The translations under genes and the position numbers were made by a program. This document shows, one piece after another, positions 22,591 through 33,520 of a stretch of DNA of 64,000 nucleotides; positions within the stretch are counted from its first letter, which is position 1, and the number at the start of each line of letters is the position of its first letter. The notes under the pieces are model-generated. The model was not told where the DNA came from. It did no database searches and worked only from the letters and a program-made list of their open reading frames with translations. This stretch comes from Gonocerus acuteangulatus (taxonomy: Eukaryota; Arthropoda; Insecta; Hemiptera; Coreidae): the NCBI GenBank assembly GCA_946811695.1, contig OX328125.1, forward strand, positions 105,860,876 through 105,924,875, given 5' to 3'.

Positions 22591-23800
22591 TAGGACTTAT
22601 AGTTATTGCGCTCCTGAAGAGGTATTAGTTGACGTTAAACTGGTCGAGCAGTGTTAATAAGGTGAATACATATAGCTTATTTAGTTTGACGGAGAAGTTC
22701 AATTGAACATGCATAAAATTCGGAGGGAAATATATCCCTTTTACTGTTCCTTCTGTTCGGCCATTTGCACTGCCATTTAACCCATTCGAGATAGATAGCC
22801 ACTTTTGTGACAACAGGCTTTCAAGACCTGTGGCCTGATAGCCAATTTCGGGGAAAATGCCTTCTGTTTTAACTAGGGACCGAATGTTTAGGATAAAATA
22901 AGCATCCAATTAGGTTTTTGCAACAGGCATATTAGGTATTTTTTAGGTTTTTAATTAAAAATCCATTTTAGTTTTTTTTGAGGTGATAAAAATGTTTCAA
23001 TAGGTCCAAAAAATATCAAAGGGAAAATATGAACGAAAATAGGTATTACCCCTTGTTAGAGTAAACTCCCACATAGGTGCCCAGGTTTCGACGGTGAAAT
23101 TCTTCCCATTGTCTTAGAGAACTGTCTTAAAAGCGGAGAAAGATAAAGATGTGCCCATTTACATCACGAGACGTCATACAGGACGCATTTCTTTGCATAT
23201 TTTAGCTCCAGTGTTGACGATTGCAATTTTCCAATGAGATTTGGAAGATCTGAGCAATGTGCTCTTAGGAATACGAGTGCTTAGAAATGGCAGCTGCTTC
23301 ATCAATGACTGTTTTTATTTTTTCCCCAGCGTATTTAAATGGACTCTGGTGGAAGCGACACTCCTAGTAAAATTTCCCTGAACGTCTGGACCCGGGAAGA
23401 TGCTTCTAAGAAAATTTGTTTGATCTTGGAAATGAGTTCATTGAATTGTATTTTCTGTTTTAAAGATTAGGTCTTTCTAGGTCATTCCATCGTTATTTAA
23501 GTGTTTTTAGGTGATACCATCCTGAATAGGTTTTTGTATGTTCCTCCAAATTTGCTTGAATGATAATACAAGAGGCGAATCATATAAAAAACCGATCATT
23601 ATCATGTTTAGCAGAAAGGAAAAAAATAGGTGAACACCTAAAAATCTGGTCCCTAGTTATAAAATTATCACTGGGAGGTATAAATTGTTTTCAGGCAATT
23701 CTATGGCTAAGTATTGATAAATATTACACACTATCTCCCTTGCCTGACTTCTCAAAATCGTACCTGGTGCTAAACAAGACATAATCAATTTGTATCCTGT
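22591..23800 (-). other. Decayed repeat of unknown type
   Basis: Higher-complexity DNA with scattered short open stretches on the minus strand (such as SVASTRVHLNTLGKK) interrupted by many stops, suggesting an old coding transposon. The 23700-23785 minus-strand segment repeats the HTH-like segment of 17112-17185. The repeated word AGGTTTTT occurs between 22910 and 23540. No family is assigned. Confidence 0.35.
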
Positions 23801-24024
23801 TTTACATAAAGAATAGTTCATTAAACGGATATGTAAATAGCTGAACAGAAGGGAGAGTAAAAGAGAGTATTTCCCTCAGAAGTTTGAGCAAGCGCAATTG
23901 AACCAGTTACAGTTGAACATTATTATTAAGTAACCTTTCGCCTATATTATACAAAAAATATTATATTTATCTTATTATTATTTAATTCACAATTATAGTT
24001 GTACTTATCTGGTCCATTTTGTTT

Positions 24025-24075
24025 TATAGCCATGATGAAGACTAGTAAACCAAGCCAAAACATCAAATAAAAAAC
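24025..24075 (+). ncRNA. Degenerate hammerhead-like motif
   Basis: CATGATGAAG, AAACCAAGCC, AAAACATCAAATAAAA follows the same plan as the intact motifs, but stem II no longer pairs and the GAAA box is lost. Confidence 0.3.
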
Positions 24076-24302
24076 TAATTTTTTAAAAAAAATATGTTTT
24101 TATTCAACTATTGTGACCAAAGCGAAACTATCTCCATCCTGCCTATGAATAATAATTTTATTGAATAACAAAAGTAATATATATTTTATTCTGTAAGCTA
24201 TAATCTATCAAAATTTATTGTGGACAGGAAAATAAAAAGTAAACAGTGTAATTGAACTTAATTTTTTTTTCTTCAACAAATCAAAAATATTCTCTTCAAA
24301 TT

Positions 24303-24308
24303 TTTATT
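24303..24308 (-). terminator. Polyadenylation signal AATAAA
   Basis: Minus-strand AATAAA about 125 bp downstream of the stop codon at 24432, a usual distance for the 3' end of the unknown minus-strand gene. Confidence 0.5.
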
Positions 24309-24431
24309 TAAAGTAAGTTTTCTTCCGGTCTAATGAGCTAGGTGAGTAAATATTAGTTGTTATATTTGAATTAGAACTCGAGGGGGATGAAGAATGTTGA
24401 TTCGACTCAATGTGTTGCTAAAACAAAACAG

Positions 24432-24599
24432 TTAGAACCCTGAAGAATTGTTGGAACGATACAAACCAGCTAGAAGGGGATTGGCAGCCGCTATATTGAA
24501 CTTCCTTGCGTTTGCCTGGTTCCGCTGTAGCTCTTGCAACAAAGCAACAGTTGCTGGGTTTTTATTTCCACCACCGATTAAGCTGTTATTGTTTTCTTC
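24432..24599 (-). CDS. Unknown minus-strand gene, last coding exon
   Basis: 56 codons including the stop (TAA at 24434-24432), entered from the acceptor ATAATTTTCAG|GAAGAA. The peptide reads EENNNSLIGGGNKNPATVAL, then LQELQRNQANARKFNIAAAN, PLLAGLYRSNNSSGF. It is Asn-rich with a short amphipathic LLQELQ helix. The exon starts in phase 0, which matches the phase 0 end of the exon at 29928. It is clearly more GC-rich than the flanking intron and 3' UTR. I do not recognise the protein; low complexity plus acidic upstream exons would fit a transcriptional regulator, but that is inference. Confidence 0.7.
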   Translation of the reverse strand, partial: EENNNSLIGGGNKNPATVALLQELQRNQANARKFNIAAANPLLAGLYRSNNSSGF

Positions 24600-25049
24600 C
24601 TGAAAATTATAAATGCGTTAACAAATTCAAATATAATTAGACATTTCTGTTTGATCTCGTGAAAACACTCGACGTTCGTTGATGTTTCACAGAGCTCAAT
24701 CTCTAAAAGGAATTCAGTTGTGGTTAAATTACAACCTTTAACTGCTGTTTACACAATACTGGTGCAATTTACTTTTATTTATCTCTCTTTATAGATTTAT
24801 ACCTATTTCTGCGATATTTCTACAAGGATCTTTAGCTAATAATTTAAATATTAAGTCAATTGATAACATTAACTGCAATAATTATAAGAAAATATGGTAC
24901 TGATTTATTTTAATGGCCACCTGCAAGTTTACTACTGACAATCATTGGGAGTGCTGAGGTTTATTTAATAGATAACTATAAAAATATAAATAAATAAAAA
25001 TCTCATAATTAAATTATTAAATCTATTAATTGTTTTAAGCTGTTAGGTA
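24600..25049. other. Intron sequence of the unknown minus-strand gene
   Basis: Part of the 5.3-kb intron 24600-29927. AT-rich; nothing recognised in this stretch. Confidence 0.5.
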
Positions 25050-25480
25050 TTAGTTGGGATTCAGCCAGGAAAATATCAATACGATTTTTGTAATTATCTG
25101 TATTAAAGAGGTTTCAGCGACTCTTTGGTAGCCTCTGTCAGCTAAAAGACAGAACAAAAAAGCAGAATTAATAAACAGAATAGTTCAACAAATAAAGAAA
25201 TATGGTATATCAACAAATGGAAATCACTTATAAGAACATTTTATTGTTAACACCAATAAGTAAAGGAACCTTATAAACAGGTAAGTGAACAATAGTTTTT
25301 TTCCCAAGAACTTAGTTCAGAGTATGGACAAATAATCAAAAGCGTAACAATTTAAAATGAAATAAGTACAAATGAACAGTACAGAAAAGTCGTAAATACA
25401 AATTTTTCAAAAATCGTATTGATGTTTTCCTAGCTGAATCCCAACTATTCCCTGACTGCTAGTCATCTCGACGGCTAACT
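25050..25480. mobile_element. Foldback element related to the 26214 palindrome
   Basis: The left arm TTAGTTGGGATTCAGCCAGG continues to ATCAATACGATTTTTG and is inverted at about 25404-25450 (AAAATCGTATTGATGTTTTC, then CTAGCTGAATCCCAACTA). The outer word GTTGGGATTC-GC-AGGA is shared with the palindrome at 26214-26569, and both are followed by CGGCTAACTATCT. Confidence 0.7.
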
Positions 25481-26213
25481 ATCTACACCTTATTATTAAC
25501 TGTTTTTTTTACCAAAATTTGTTAACATTATAACAGTATGACGTCATTCAAATTTCACAACTGTGTAAGACGATTTTAGTGTAATTGAGTTATTGGTATC
25601 TTTAGAATCCTTATTCTGTCCCGGACATAATGGTAGTCTAGTTTTTTTTTTTTTTTTTTTTTTTTAATCAATAGAGTGTGCTCAAATTGACCATTACTTC
25701 CGCGTAAAACAAATTGATTTCAAATGCTTGACCGCAACCATGTATCTCTTTCATCTATTTTAGGCCATTAAAGCAAGTTTTTTTGTTTAAATGTTAGCGA
25801 AAATATGTTTTAAACCGGAAATCCTTATAAGTTGCAAGTTAGAGATCATTATAGTTTTATTTCATTTCAATTTTAATGCTCTCCTGAAGAGTTGGGAAAA
25901 TTTACTTTTGCGGATGTGAAATTTGAGCAATGATGATGTTTCAGCCAACGTTAACACCAAAATTAATCAACATCAGGCAAGGTCAGAACTTGAATGGGTT
26001 CCCAGAGAGGTGAGGGATTTTTTTTTTTTTTTAATTTTCCTCTATTAAATGTGTTATTACTGCCAAATTTAAATTATAAAAATACGTGTATAATGGAATT
26101 TAATTTATGATTTTAACCCTGTTTAAGGTTTCAACAAATTTCATTTCCAACTTGGGGGTTGTGGAGAATTTTAGGGAGAGAGCAAAGCACTACAGAAGAA
26201 ACATATTACATCA
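25481..26213. other. Intron sequence with T runs
   Basis: Contains a T run at 25641-25665. The stretch about 25540-25890 has a diverged direct repeat at about 26780-27110 (shared words GTCATTCAAATTTCACAA and GAGTTATTGGTATCTTTAGA), probably an old duplicated transposable element. Confidence 0.5.
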
Positions 26214-26275
26214 ATACGAAGACAAGGTATAGTTGGGATTCGGCTAGGAGAAAAACGTCAGACTTTCAGGAAGAA

Positions 26276-26325
26276 ATCTGTATTTGGACGTTTCGGCTGC
26301 ACATTGGCAGCCTTCTTCAGCACTA
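26276..26325 (-). ncRNA. Hammerhead-ribozyme-like motif, minus-strand arm
   Basis: Minus strand: core CTGAAGA (26320-26314), stem II GGCTGC/GCAGCC closed by a CAATGT loop, core GAAA (26294-26291), CG, then UC. Mirror image of 26460-26505. Confidence 0.5.
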
Positions 26326-26459
26326 GAGAATGCCTAGGGGGGAGGGAGGAAGACCTCGAGGACAACTGAGGTAACCATGGTTGAATGTATCATACATTCA
26401 ACCATGGTTACCTAAGTTGTCCTCGAGGTCTTCCTCCCTCCCCCCCTAGGCATTCTCTA

Positions 26460-26505
26460 GTGCTGAAGAAGGCTGCCAATGTGCAGCCGAAACGTCCAAA
26501 TACAG
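26460..26505 (+). ncRNA. Hammerhead-ribozyme-like motif, plus-strand arm
   Basis: CTGAAGA (26463-26469; fits CUGANGA), stem II GGCTGC/GCAGCC (26471-26488), GAAA (26489-26492), CG then TC. Stem I pairs only GTG with CAA weakly, so activity is uncertain. Confidence 0.5.
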
Positions 26506-27235
26506 ATTTCTTCCTGAAAGTCTGACGTTTTTCTCCTAGCCGAATCCCAACTATACCTTGTCTTCGTATCTCTGCAACGGCTAACTATCTCCATCTTCAC
26601 TATTACATCAATAGATGCTAGGGATAAGGTAACACTGTTAAAAAGGAGGCCATTAAACTAAAGCAGTACCAAAAAATATATAAGTAGTAAAAATCAAGTA
26701 TACTTTCATGGCTTTTTGGTAAAATATATTGGTTATAAACGTGTTAAAAAAGAACATTCTGAAAGTTGTTGTTTTGTATATCGTCATTCAAATTTCACAA
26801 CCGCCTAAGTCGATTTTTAGCGAAATTGAGTTATTGGTATCTTTAGAATCCTTATTATCTGGACATGATCGTAATCGATTTAAAAAAATACAATAGAACG
26901 CGCTAAAATTGACTATTACTTCTGCATAACCGCGTGATCTCTCTCATCTATTTTAGGCCATTCAGACATGGTTTTTCGTTAAAATGTTACTGAAAATATT
27001 TCTTAAGTTGGAAATCCTCATAAGTTGCAAGTTGTTATTATTATTATTGTAGGTTTTATGCATCGCATCTTTGGCGAATTGCATTTTTCCAAGTTACAGT
27101 TTTATTCCTCTCCTGAAAAGTTAGGAAAATTGACTTACGCGGTTATGAAATTTGAGTGACGATATATAAATTGGAGGACTAAAACAAAGCCCTCTTTCTC
27201 ATGGTTCAACATTTAAGTCAATAAAAAGCAGATCT

Positions 27236-27290
27236 TTTTTTTTCTGTTTTATGGTGTGTCAACCTTTTAGGTCATTAACGCCATCATATA
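27236..27290 (-). mobile_element. SINE tail fragment
   Basis: A T run then TTTATGGTGTGTC and TTTTAGGTCATTAACGCCA, a diverged family 2 tail in minus orientation. Confidence 0.5.
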
Positions 27291-28389
27291 GAATATTTGA
27301 AACCAGTAGAAGAATATTATAATACTTATATACTTTGCATTTTTCTCATAGAAATAGACACTAAACTAGTCTACTTATGGATTTTATGGATAAAGTATAA
27401 TTCTAAATTACATTTATGTTACTTACAGTTGCTCATCCTTAAATTAAAAAAACAAAAAATGAATATTACATGATTTTAGCTTGATATAAATATTTAGAAA
27501 ATATTAAGACGTTAGGGAAAGAAGACAAGAAAACTGCAGGAGTTCCTTAGCCATCTGATTCAGCACAAGTACCCTCATCAGAATATAATAGGCACAATCG
27601 GATTAGAATAAACGTATGATAATAATTTTTTTAGCTGTAATCATTGAGTTTAAGCTGAATATTAAATGAAATCTGGAAGATTTATACTTAGAATATTGAA
27701 TTGAATATTTTTAGGAAAATTGGAAGCATTCTGTTTAGTCTTGTGTAAAATGCTTTCGATGAATAGAAGTAATACTTCTTTGGGAGAGATGATTTGAACT
27801 TCATCTGAAAATAGAAGCCATTAAATCCATAAATCATAAAAAAAAAAAAAAAAAAATAATAATAATAATAAATAAAAAATTCCCAAGAATGCGCACAAAC
27901 GTTTTGACTGACCTAATAATTCTATTTAATATGTTTATATAATATGTATGAGTATATATATTAGTCCAAATGAACAGCTTTCTAATAATATTATTTTTCT
28001 TTTTGATTTTTTTAAATGTTCACAATAAATTTCAGAAATGATGACGTTTTTCTACTATCAAGATATTAAAACCCATTTTTTTCCTTTTATTTTCTTAAGT
28101 AATGACTTTAATATAGGGACGACTAACTTCTTCTTAAAATTGTAAATTGTGGCTCTAACTAGACAAAAATATTTGCTTGGATTCTAGACTTTTCTTCTCT
28201 AATTCTCCGAAGTTCATAACTTCATTAGCACAGTAATACTGAATTCGTCTTTTACATGTTTATGACTTTGAACCAATTAGTTAATTATTTTTTCAATTTC
28301 AATAGCCACTGCTTAGAGTTAATTTTTCACAAAATAAGTTTTTTTTTCTTTACAAATCACTGTTATCGATCATTTCGATATTCTATTAA
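27291..28389. other. Intron sequence, AT-rich
   Basis: Includes an A run followed by AAT repeats at about 27839-27885. No exon recognised. Confidence 0.5.
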
Positions 28390-28544
28390 CCCCTGGTGTG
28401 TATAAAGTGTCTGACATACACAAAGGAAATTTCAGTGAAGTATGTTGCCAGCAGTGAGCATCCATAGTCTTGATGCATACTACTGCCAACATACTTTTCT
28501 GAAATATCCCTCATGTCTGTCAGACGCTTTATACACGCCAGAGG
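28390..28544. mobile_element. Palindromic piggyBac-like MITE, copy 2, with TTAA flanks
   Basis: CCCCTGGTGTGTATAAAGTG at the left and the inverse CTTTATACACGCCAGAGG at the right. TTAA lies on both sides (28386-28389 and 28545-28548). Arms share GTGAAGTATGTTG with the copy at 18899. Confidence 0.85.
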
Positions 28545-29927
28545 TTAATTTACTTTTATTTAGAAGTAGCCTTTTCTCCTTTTCACTTAGCTTAAGAAGT
28601 ACAGTATATATGAAGTGAATATAAATATTTACAGCATTTATTAAGTTGGGCTGTGATACTCAAACTGTGTAATCCAGGCGACAATTGCACAATGATTAGA
28701 CTGAAACAAATTGGTTTGTATTTTTTTTGGAATTTATTTACTTGATTTGATTTTTATATTCCTTCTTTATGAATGCAGATTTTTTAACGATTTCCATTAT
28801 TTAATAGAAAAGCCTCTAGTTTTCTTTGTTTTTTAAAAATTTACATATAGTTAACCCAGTAGTGCTTTGTGTGACACAATGTTACAGTGAGACTGTTATG
28901 CTACAGTGAGAGGGTCTGAAGGTCTTTGGAGTAAACAAAAGTGAACTTTGACCATTTTAATGTTATATGATGTTTGTGGAAGTGGTTTTTGTTAGTATGC
29001 AGCTTTGCATTCCTAACGTGTGCTTGTTTATACCTTTCTGTTGATTTTTTCTCAACACCTTTCTCAATTCGGCGTGTGAAATGGAGTATTTTGACCAAGA
29101 GTGTTTGATTTATTATACCTATTCCAAAAAGCGTTTGATTATTTTGCAATGCAATAATTTTAATTTGTTTTCCATCGGTCATTGTTATTTAAATCTGGTC
29201 TGGCTTGTGCTTAGCGTGACATTTGTCATGGGCTCTACAATAAATATTTTTTTAATTTTTGCTGATAATTTATTTTTATTACCCTCCCTTAGAACGTGTT
29301 TTATAGAAATTTAATTGAGTTTCTAGTTGAATCCATTCATGAGCACTACTGGGTTAATACATATTTTTTTCAAAGATGCGATATTTTAAAATTTAAATGT
29401 TGACAAGTTTGAGTAGCACTGCTACATGTGAGCTTAGTTTTTAATTACAGGTTTTATGTATTGTCCTTTTAAAAAAATTTATCTAATGACAGTCCAGCCA
29501 AAGATAATGAATTTATTTTTATAAACGGACTACACCACCATGAAATTTTGAAAGATCTATTTTTTCTTTAGACAAGACCAATTGTTTAAACTTTTAAGAA
29601 TATTTTTATACATTCTCAAAAGTATTTTTTTCAAACTGGTGTACAAGATATACCAAGATCTACTAAATGGTTTCAAAGAAGTACTGAAACGTTACAAATA
29701 ACGATTCAATAGCTAATTACAGAGTAAAATTATGAATGAAAAATGAGTTACCGCCCTGCCCACGTAGAGGGATTATTCAATCATTGAATAATTGAAATTC
29801 ATATGCCACTCAGAGCAACAAAAATCAAAAATTATCCCTGAAACTACTTATGATTTTAATGACAGATGACTTTCAAGGTGATCTTCAGTCATACTGTTCA
29901 CCCTAAATAGAAAAGATACATTTTTAC
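28545..29927. other. Intron sequence, no exon recognised
   Basis: Two antiparallel ORFs of 77-93 codons (28901-29314) overlap each other. The minus-strand one has no recognisable domain and no splice boundaries in phase, so neither is called. Confidence 0.45.
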
Positions 29928-30071
29928 CTTTCCTTCTTCATAAAAGTCAAAAAACTGTTCCAATTCAAATGAAGAATCTAATTGTTTAAACAAATCTTCT
30001 TCTTCGTCTATTCCACTCACAAGGCCATTTAGATCAGTTTGAGACAGCTCTCCCAAACCTCCTCCTCCATC
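29928..30071 (-). CDS. Unknown minus-strand gene, second recognised exon
   Basis: 48 codons between acceptor ATTTTTCAG|GAT and donor AAAG|GTAAAAA, phase 0 at both ends. Peptide: DGGGGLGELSQTDLNGLVSG, then IDEEEDLFKQLDSSFELEQF, FDFYEEGK. A Gly run is followed by a strongly acidic stretch with bulky hydrophobics (EEEDLFKQL, LEQFFDFYEE), the look of an acidic activation or docking region. It joins in frame to exons on both sides. Coding quality is clear against an AT-rich intron. Family not recognised. Confidence 0.75.
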
Positions 30072-30252
30072 CTGAAAAATAATAATAAAACAAAATTAAC
30101 AACAAATCCACAGATAAAAATATGTGAATAACGTATTGGGTTGTCCGGACCATTCGTAAGGATTTCGAAAATAGGGTTTATCTTAATTCTTTTACCTTAC
30201 AATGAATACAACAACTTTTTTTGCTTATATACCTTTAATTCTCAATGCATTT

Positions 30253-30410
30253 TTTGAATGGCGCATTGACATCAGGGCCATTAGCGCCGACATCCCTGGT
30301 ACAGTGAGGAATTTTCTCAACAAGCCGCCAATCCTTCTGCAGATAGCATTTGATCCCCCACCTCCCGCATGAGAAACTAAGGTGTTAGCCAATAGATCAT
30401 GGGGAGACTC
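30253..30410 (-). mobile_element. Diverged SINE family 2 with TSD
   Basis: Minus-strand copy with an eroded tRNA head, body GGAATTTTCTC-ACAAGCCG and tail GGCGCTAATGGCCCTGATG then TGCGCCATTC. Flanks TCTCAATGCATT (about 30241) and TCTCAATGTATT (30413-30424) form the duplication with one change. It lies in an intron of the minus-strand gene. Confidence 0.8.
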
Positions 30411-30542
30411 TTCTCAATGTATTAACTGGATTAAAGGTAGTAAACAAAAATAGCCTTTGAATTCATTATAATTTGAAAGATTTACGATTAAAGCTTATTT
30501 TCAAAATCATTAAGCACTTTCTAGGCAATGTATGTATCTATT

Positions 30543-30685
30543 ACGTACATTAAAGGCGGGGATCTTGACAAAAGTTTGCTAGGTGCCTTTAAACTACAGT
30601 TGAGATAAATAGTATTACTACGACTCCCGCCTTTAAGCTACAGACAAGACAAATCGTAGCACTACAACTCCCGCCTTTAATGCGT
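30543..30685. mobile_element. Short inverted-repeat element
   Basis: CATTAAAGGCGGGGATC at the left and ACTCCCGCCTTTAATGCG at the right are inverted. Internal CTCCCGCCTTTAAGCTACAG repeats the right end. Confidence 0.55.
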
Positions 30686-30959
30686 TAACACAAGTTTTGA
30701 AAAATTAAAGTTTTCCTAGATATTGTAATCTAGATAATGAAATGTATACTGCTTTTTCTACACTCTAGCTTAGAAAATATTCCAGTTTCTTGAAACACTC
30801 TTAAGCCATTACAACCCCCAGCTACAGCTCTTTCAGCTTTACTAAAGAGTAATTCAAAAACATTTTTCTTTGCGTTGTAGTGGTATTCTTTCAAGCGAGT
30901 GATATCACAGTTGAGTGATTTATATACACGCTGTAGGAAATTTGAGGAAAACCATTTAA

Positions 30960-31314
30960 CACTTTTTCGCCATGGGTGTCATTACGGAAGGACACTAGCG
31001 ATCCTACCCGCTTACGAGTTTCCCTTCGGAAGGACACTCCTCCATTACTTTTCGCTTTAGATTCAAAAGGCTCGTAAATGGAGAGGATTCACTTACCTGT
31101 CTTATCTTACAACTGTCTTTACAGCTCCATGTAAAGACAGTTGCCTTCAGTATTGTTTGTGCTTCCTAACAGTGTTTTCCGTTTTCAAATCGGGTGGCTG
31201 GAAGATTTTTTTAAAAAAATTTATGAAAAAAAAAAATGTCTACATGAAAAATTCAAACAAAAAATTCACCCGATACTGAGGTATTCCCAAATAATTGCAG
31301 CAGCAGGGAAAGTG
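30960..31314. mobile_element. piggyBac-like MITE, 355 bp, TTAA flanks
   Basis: TTAA flanks (30956-30959 and 31315-31318), left end CACTTTTTCGCCATGGGTGT, right end CAGCAGGGAAAGTG. Internal AAGGACACTAGCGATCCTAC and CTCGTAAATGGAG are shared with 20649-21387 and 39412-39605. The 86-codon ORF starting inside is fortuitous. Confidence 0.8.
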
Positions 31315-31480
31315 TTAATGCTGAAGCAGTCCAGATATTTTTCAGATGAAAAACAATTTCATTCAGATTTAGGCAATTTACTTATAATACAATTTTTTTA
31401 ATCTAAGTTCTTTAAAAATAGAGTTCTGTAAGCTGCCCTCAAGATTTGCAAAAACCATGATAAAAAATATTTTGGATTTT

Positions 31481-31910
31481 GTCCCAATTGCTGATTTAAA
31501 ACACTTTTAAGAAAAATATGAGTATTTTGAAAGACAATCACAGCTGTAACGTTGAAAATTGAACTACTAATTTTTTAAGTGTTTTTATCAAACAATTCAA
31601 CCACCTCTGTCCTGATAATCTCCATGGCCAAAGGTCTCCTCTCAGTTAAATTGTAAAAAGGTTAATGATACACTACAATGCTTACACTGAATAGCTGTTC
31701 CTCCTCAATCTAACGATTATCGTAAAATGGGATCCCATTAGTACAGTGTGGTGAAATTGGTACCATGGAGATTATCAGGACGGAGGTGGTTGAATTGTTT
31801 GATAAAAAAATTTAAAAAAAATAGTTGTTCATTTTTCAACGTTACAGCTGTGATTGTCTTTTAAAATACTCATATTTTTCTTAAACGTGCTTTTAATCAA
31901 CAATTAGGAC
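31481..31910. mobile_element. Foldback element of 430 bp
   Basis: The left arm GTCCCAATTGCTGATTTAAA continues to AATATGAGTATTTT, CAATCACAGCTGTAACGTTG and CCATGG. The right arm is the inverse, ending CAACAATTAGGAC. Arms are about 165 bp and about 90% alike by eye. It lies in an intron of the minus-strand gene. Confidence 0.8.
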
Positions 31911-32815
31911 TAAACATACAGAATAATTATTTTATGTTAAATAGAATCATTTACAATTGTAATGCCTGTTGAATATTAGAATTACAATTTAGGATGACTC
32001 AACTGAGTTTTGTATCCAAACATTTGATCAGACAAAGAAACACCAGACAAAAAGTTATAGAGCTTGGCTGCAGCTTTCAGAATATGCAATTTGTTTTTTG
32101 TTTCATTTTTGGATTTGTACCTAGTGCACATTCAAAAGTTGGGGATAGCAGATGACTCGTGTGTTTTTACACATCATATTACATAGTTTAAAAATACAAA
32201 ACAAATGTTACAAATTACACTTTGATTTTTTTGAATATTAACAAAGTCATATTGATCTAGATTTCATTATTTTAATTAAAACTTTAATTTTTTTATTCTT
32301 TCACTGGTGCGCTTTAAGAACAAATAAAACACAAAGTCAACGTATATTTTTTCATCAGTGTTCAAAAATACTGTGATCCAGTAGAAAAAATATCTTCCCT
32401 GTAAAATTAATTGTAATTGCATTTTAAGGCTATTATTAAACAACCAAATGTCATTGAGAAATATAACCAGATTGACAAGACATATTCCCATGGCAAGCAT
32501 TCAGGTGTTTTACCTACTTTTTCACCTAAATAAAAAAAATATATATATATAAATATTCTGGATATCTGGCTCAAAATTTCTAATGTATGTTAATTTCAAC
32601 TCTTAAAACAGGCTCTCTAGAACGTAGGGATTTTTTCTCTGAAATTTTTATGTCATATTAACTAGTATGTAGCCTCAAAAGGCTTCTGTGTTGGATTTAA
32701 TAAGGCATCCTGTATAGTTAACGTTGCTTAATTTTAAGGAAAAAACAGAGGAATGCCTTTATTTCTCAACTTTTACCATAAATAACTAATACTAATAATA
32801 AATAATAATAATTAC
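31911..32815. other. Intron sequence, AT-rich
   Basis: A 74-codon minus-strand ORF (32276-32500) has no splice boundaries or motif. Nothing else recognised. Confidence 0.45.
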
Positions 32816-32950
32816 AAGGCACTGAGATAAGTCGACCATTTTATTTTCAGATTCAGGAGGCGACCAGAGAAGATCGTCTTCAATAAACGGCATGACAGCC
32901 GTACCAGGCCCTCTCACCAACGCCACCCTAGCTCTTCTTTGTACAACCAC
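32816..32950 (-). CDS. Unknown minus-strand gene, first recognised exon
   Basis: 45 codons between acceptor TTGTTTTTAG|GTG and donor TGCCTT|GTAATT, phase 0 at both ends. Peptide: VVVQRRARVALVRGPGTAVM, then PFIEDDLLWSPPESENKMVD, LSQCL. A basic segment (QRRARVALVRG) precedes an acidic one (IEDDLLWSPPESE). It joins without frame change to the exon at 30071. The initiator exon was not established; a weak candidate is at 35517-35568 but its phase does not fit directly. Transcription would diverge from LSM11 at 38318. Product unknown. Confidence 0.7.
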
Positions 32951-33275
32951 CTAAAAACAATAATATTTGTTCAATAAAAATGTATTTAAAATTATTTTTT
33001 ACAAATAATACTCCCCAATGGGGATGATTTGGACATTTTAAGTCCTTTATTAAAATATTAGTCTTTAAATATTTTAAAGTTTTAGGCAAAATAATAAATT
33101 ACAATGATCTAATAATAATAATAATAATAATCACATCGGCCGAGAAGGTAAATGGAATTTAAAAAAATATATAGTACTGCACAAATAAATTTAAGTAATA
33201 ATAAAATAGACAAGTAATAAAACAGTCATTTAAAATATGAAACTGTATTTTGATCACATTTTGTAGTCAATATAT
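32951..33275. other. AT-rich sequence 5' of the recognised minus-strand exons
   Basis: Holds an ATA trinucleotide run near 33110. No exon recognised. Confidence 0.5.
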
Positions 33276-33520
33276 CGCACTAGTATTTCTAAAGTGACAC
33301 AACTCAAAAATCGGTTTTATTCACACCGTCATAGTTAGGACTATGAAAGACATGGTAAATATCTCTTTATCAACCATCTAAACTGTATGTACCAAGCTTC
33401 AGAGCTTGTACACCAGAGGACACTTGTGTCATCCTTCCTGTCTTAATCCTAAGGCCCCTACATAGGCAAGAGTGACACATTTTCACTTGAGTTGCATTTT
33501 GAGTTAGAAATACTAGTGCG
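33276..33520. mobile_element. MITE with CGCACTAGTATTTCTAA ends, copy 1
   Basis: Left end CGCACTAGTATTTCTAAAGT and right end TTAGAAATACTAGTGCG are inverted and flanked by ATAT/TA-rich DNA. A second copy is at 61119-61296 with the same ends and internal TCTTTATCAACCAT, ACTGTATGTACC. The 63-codon ORF here is inside the MITE. Confidence 0.8.

Larger units (their letters stand above)
26214..26569. mobile_element. 356-bp near-perfect palindrome with a hammerhead motif on each strand
   Basis: Symmetric about C26391 (GAATGTAT-C-ATACATTC). Outer ends read ATACGAAGACAAGGTATAG and the exact inverse. Each arm carries GTGCTGAAGAAGGCTGCC, then a stem and GCAGCCGAAACGTCC. It lies in the 5.3-kb intron of the unknown minus-strand gene. 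Direct flanking duplications were not found. Confidence 0.85.

Noticed and set aside
22625..22909. 94-codon minus-strand ORF
   Set aside because: No recognised domain and the surrounding 22591-23800 looks like a decayed repeat; not enough to call a gene.
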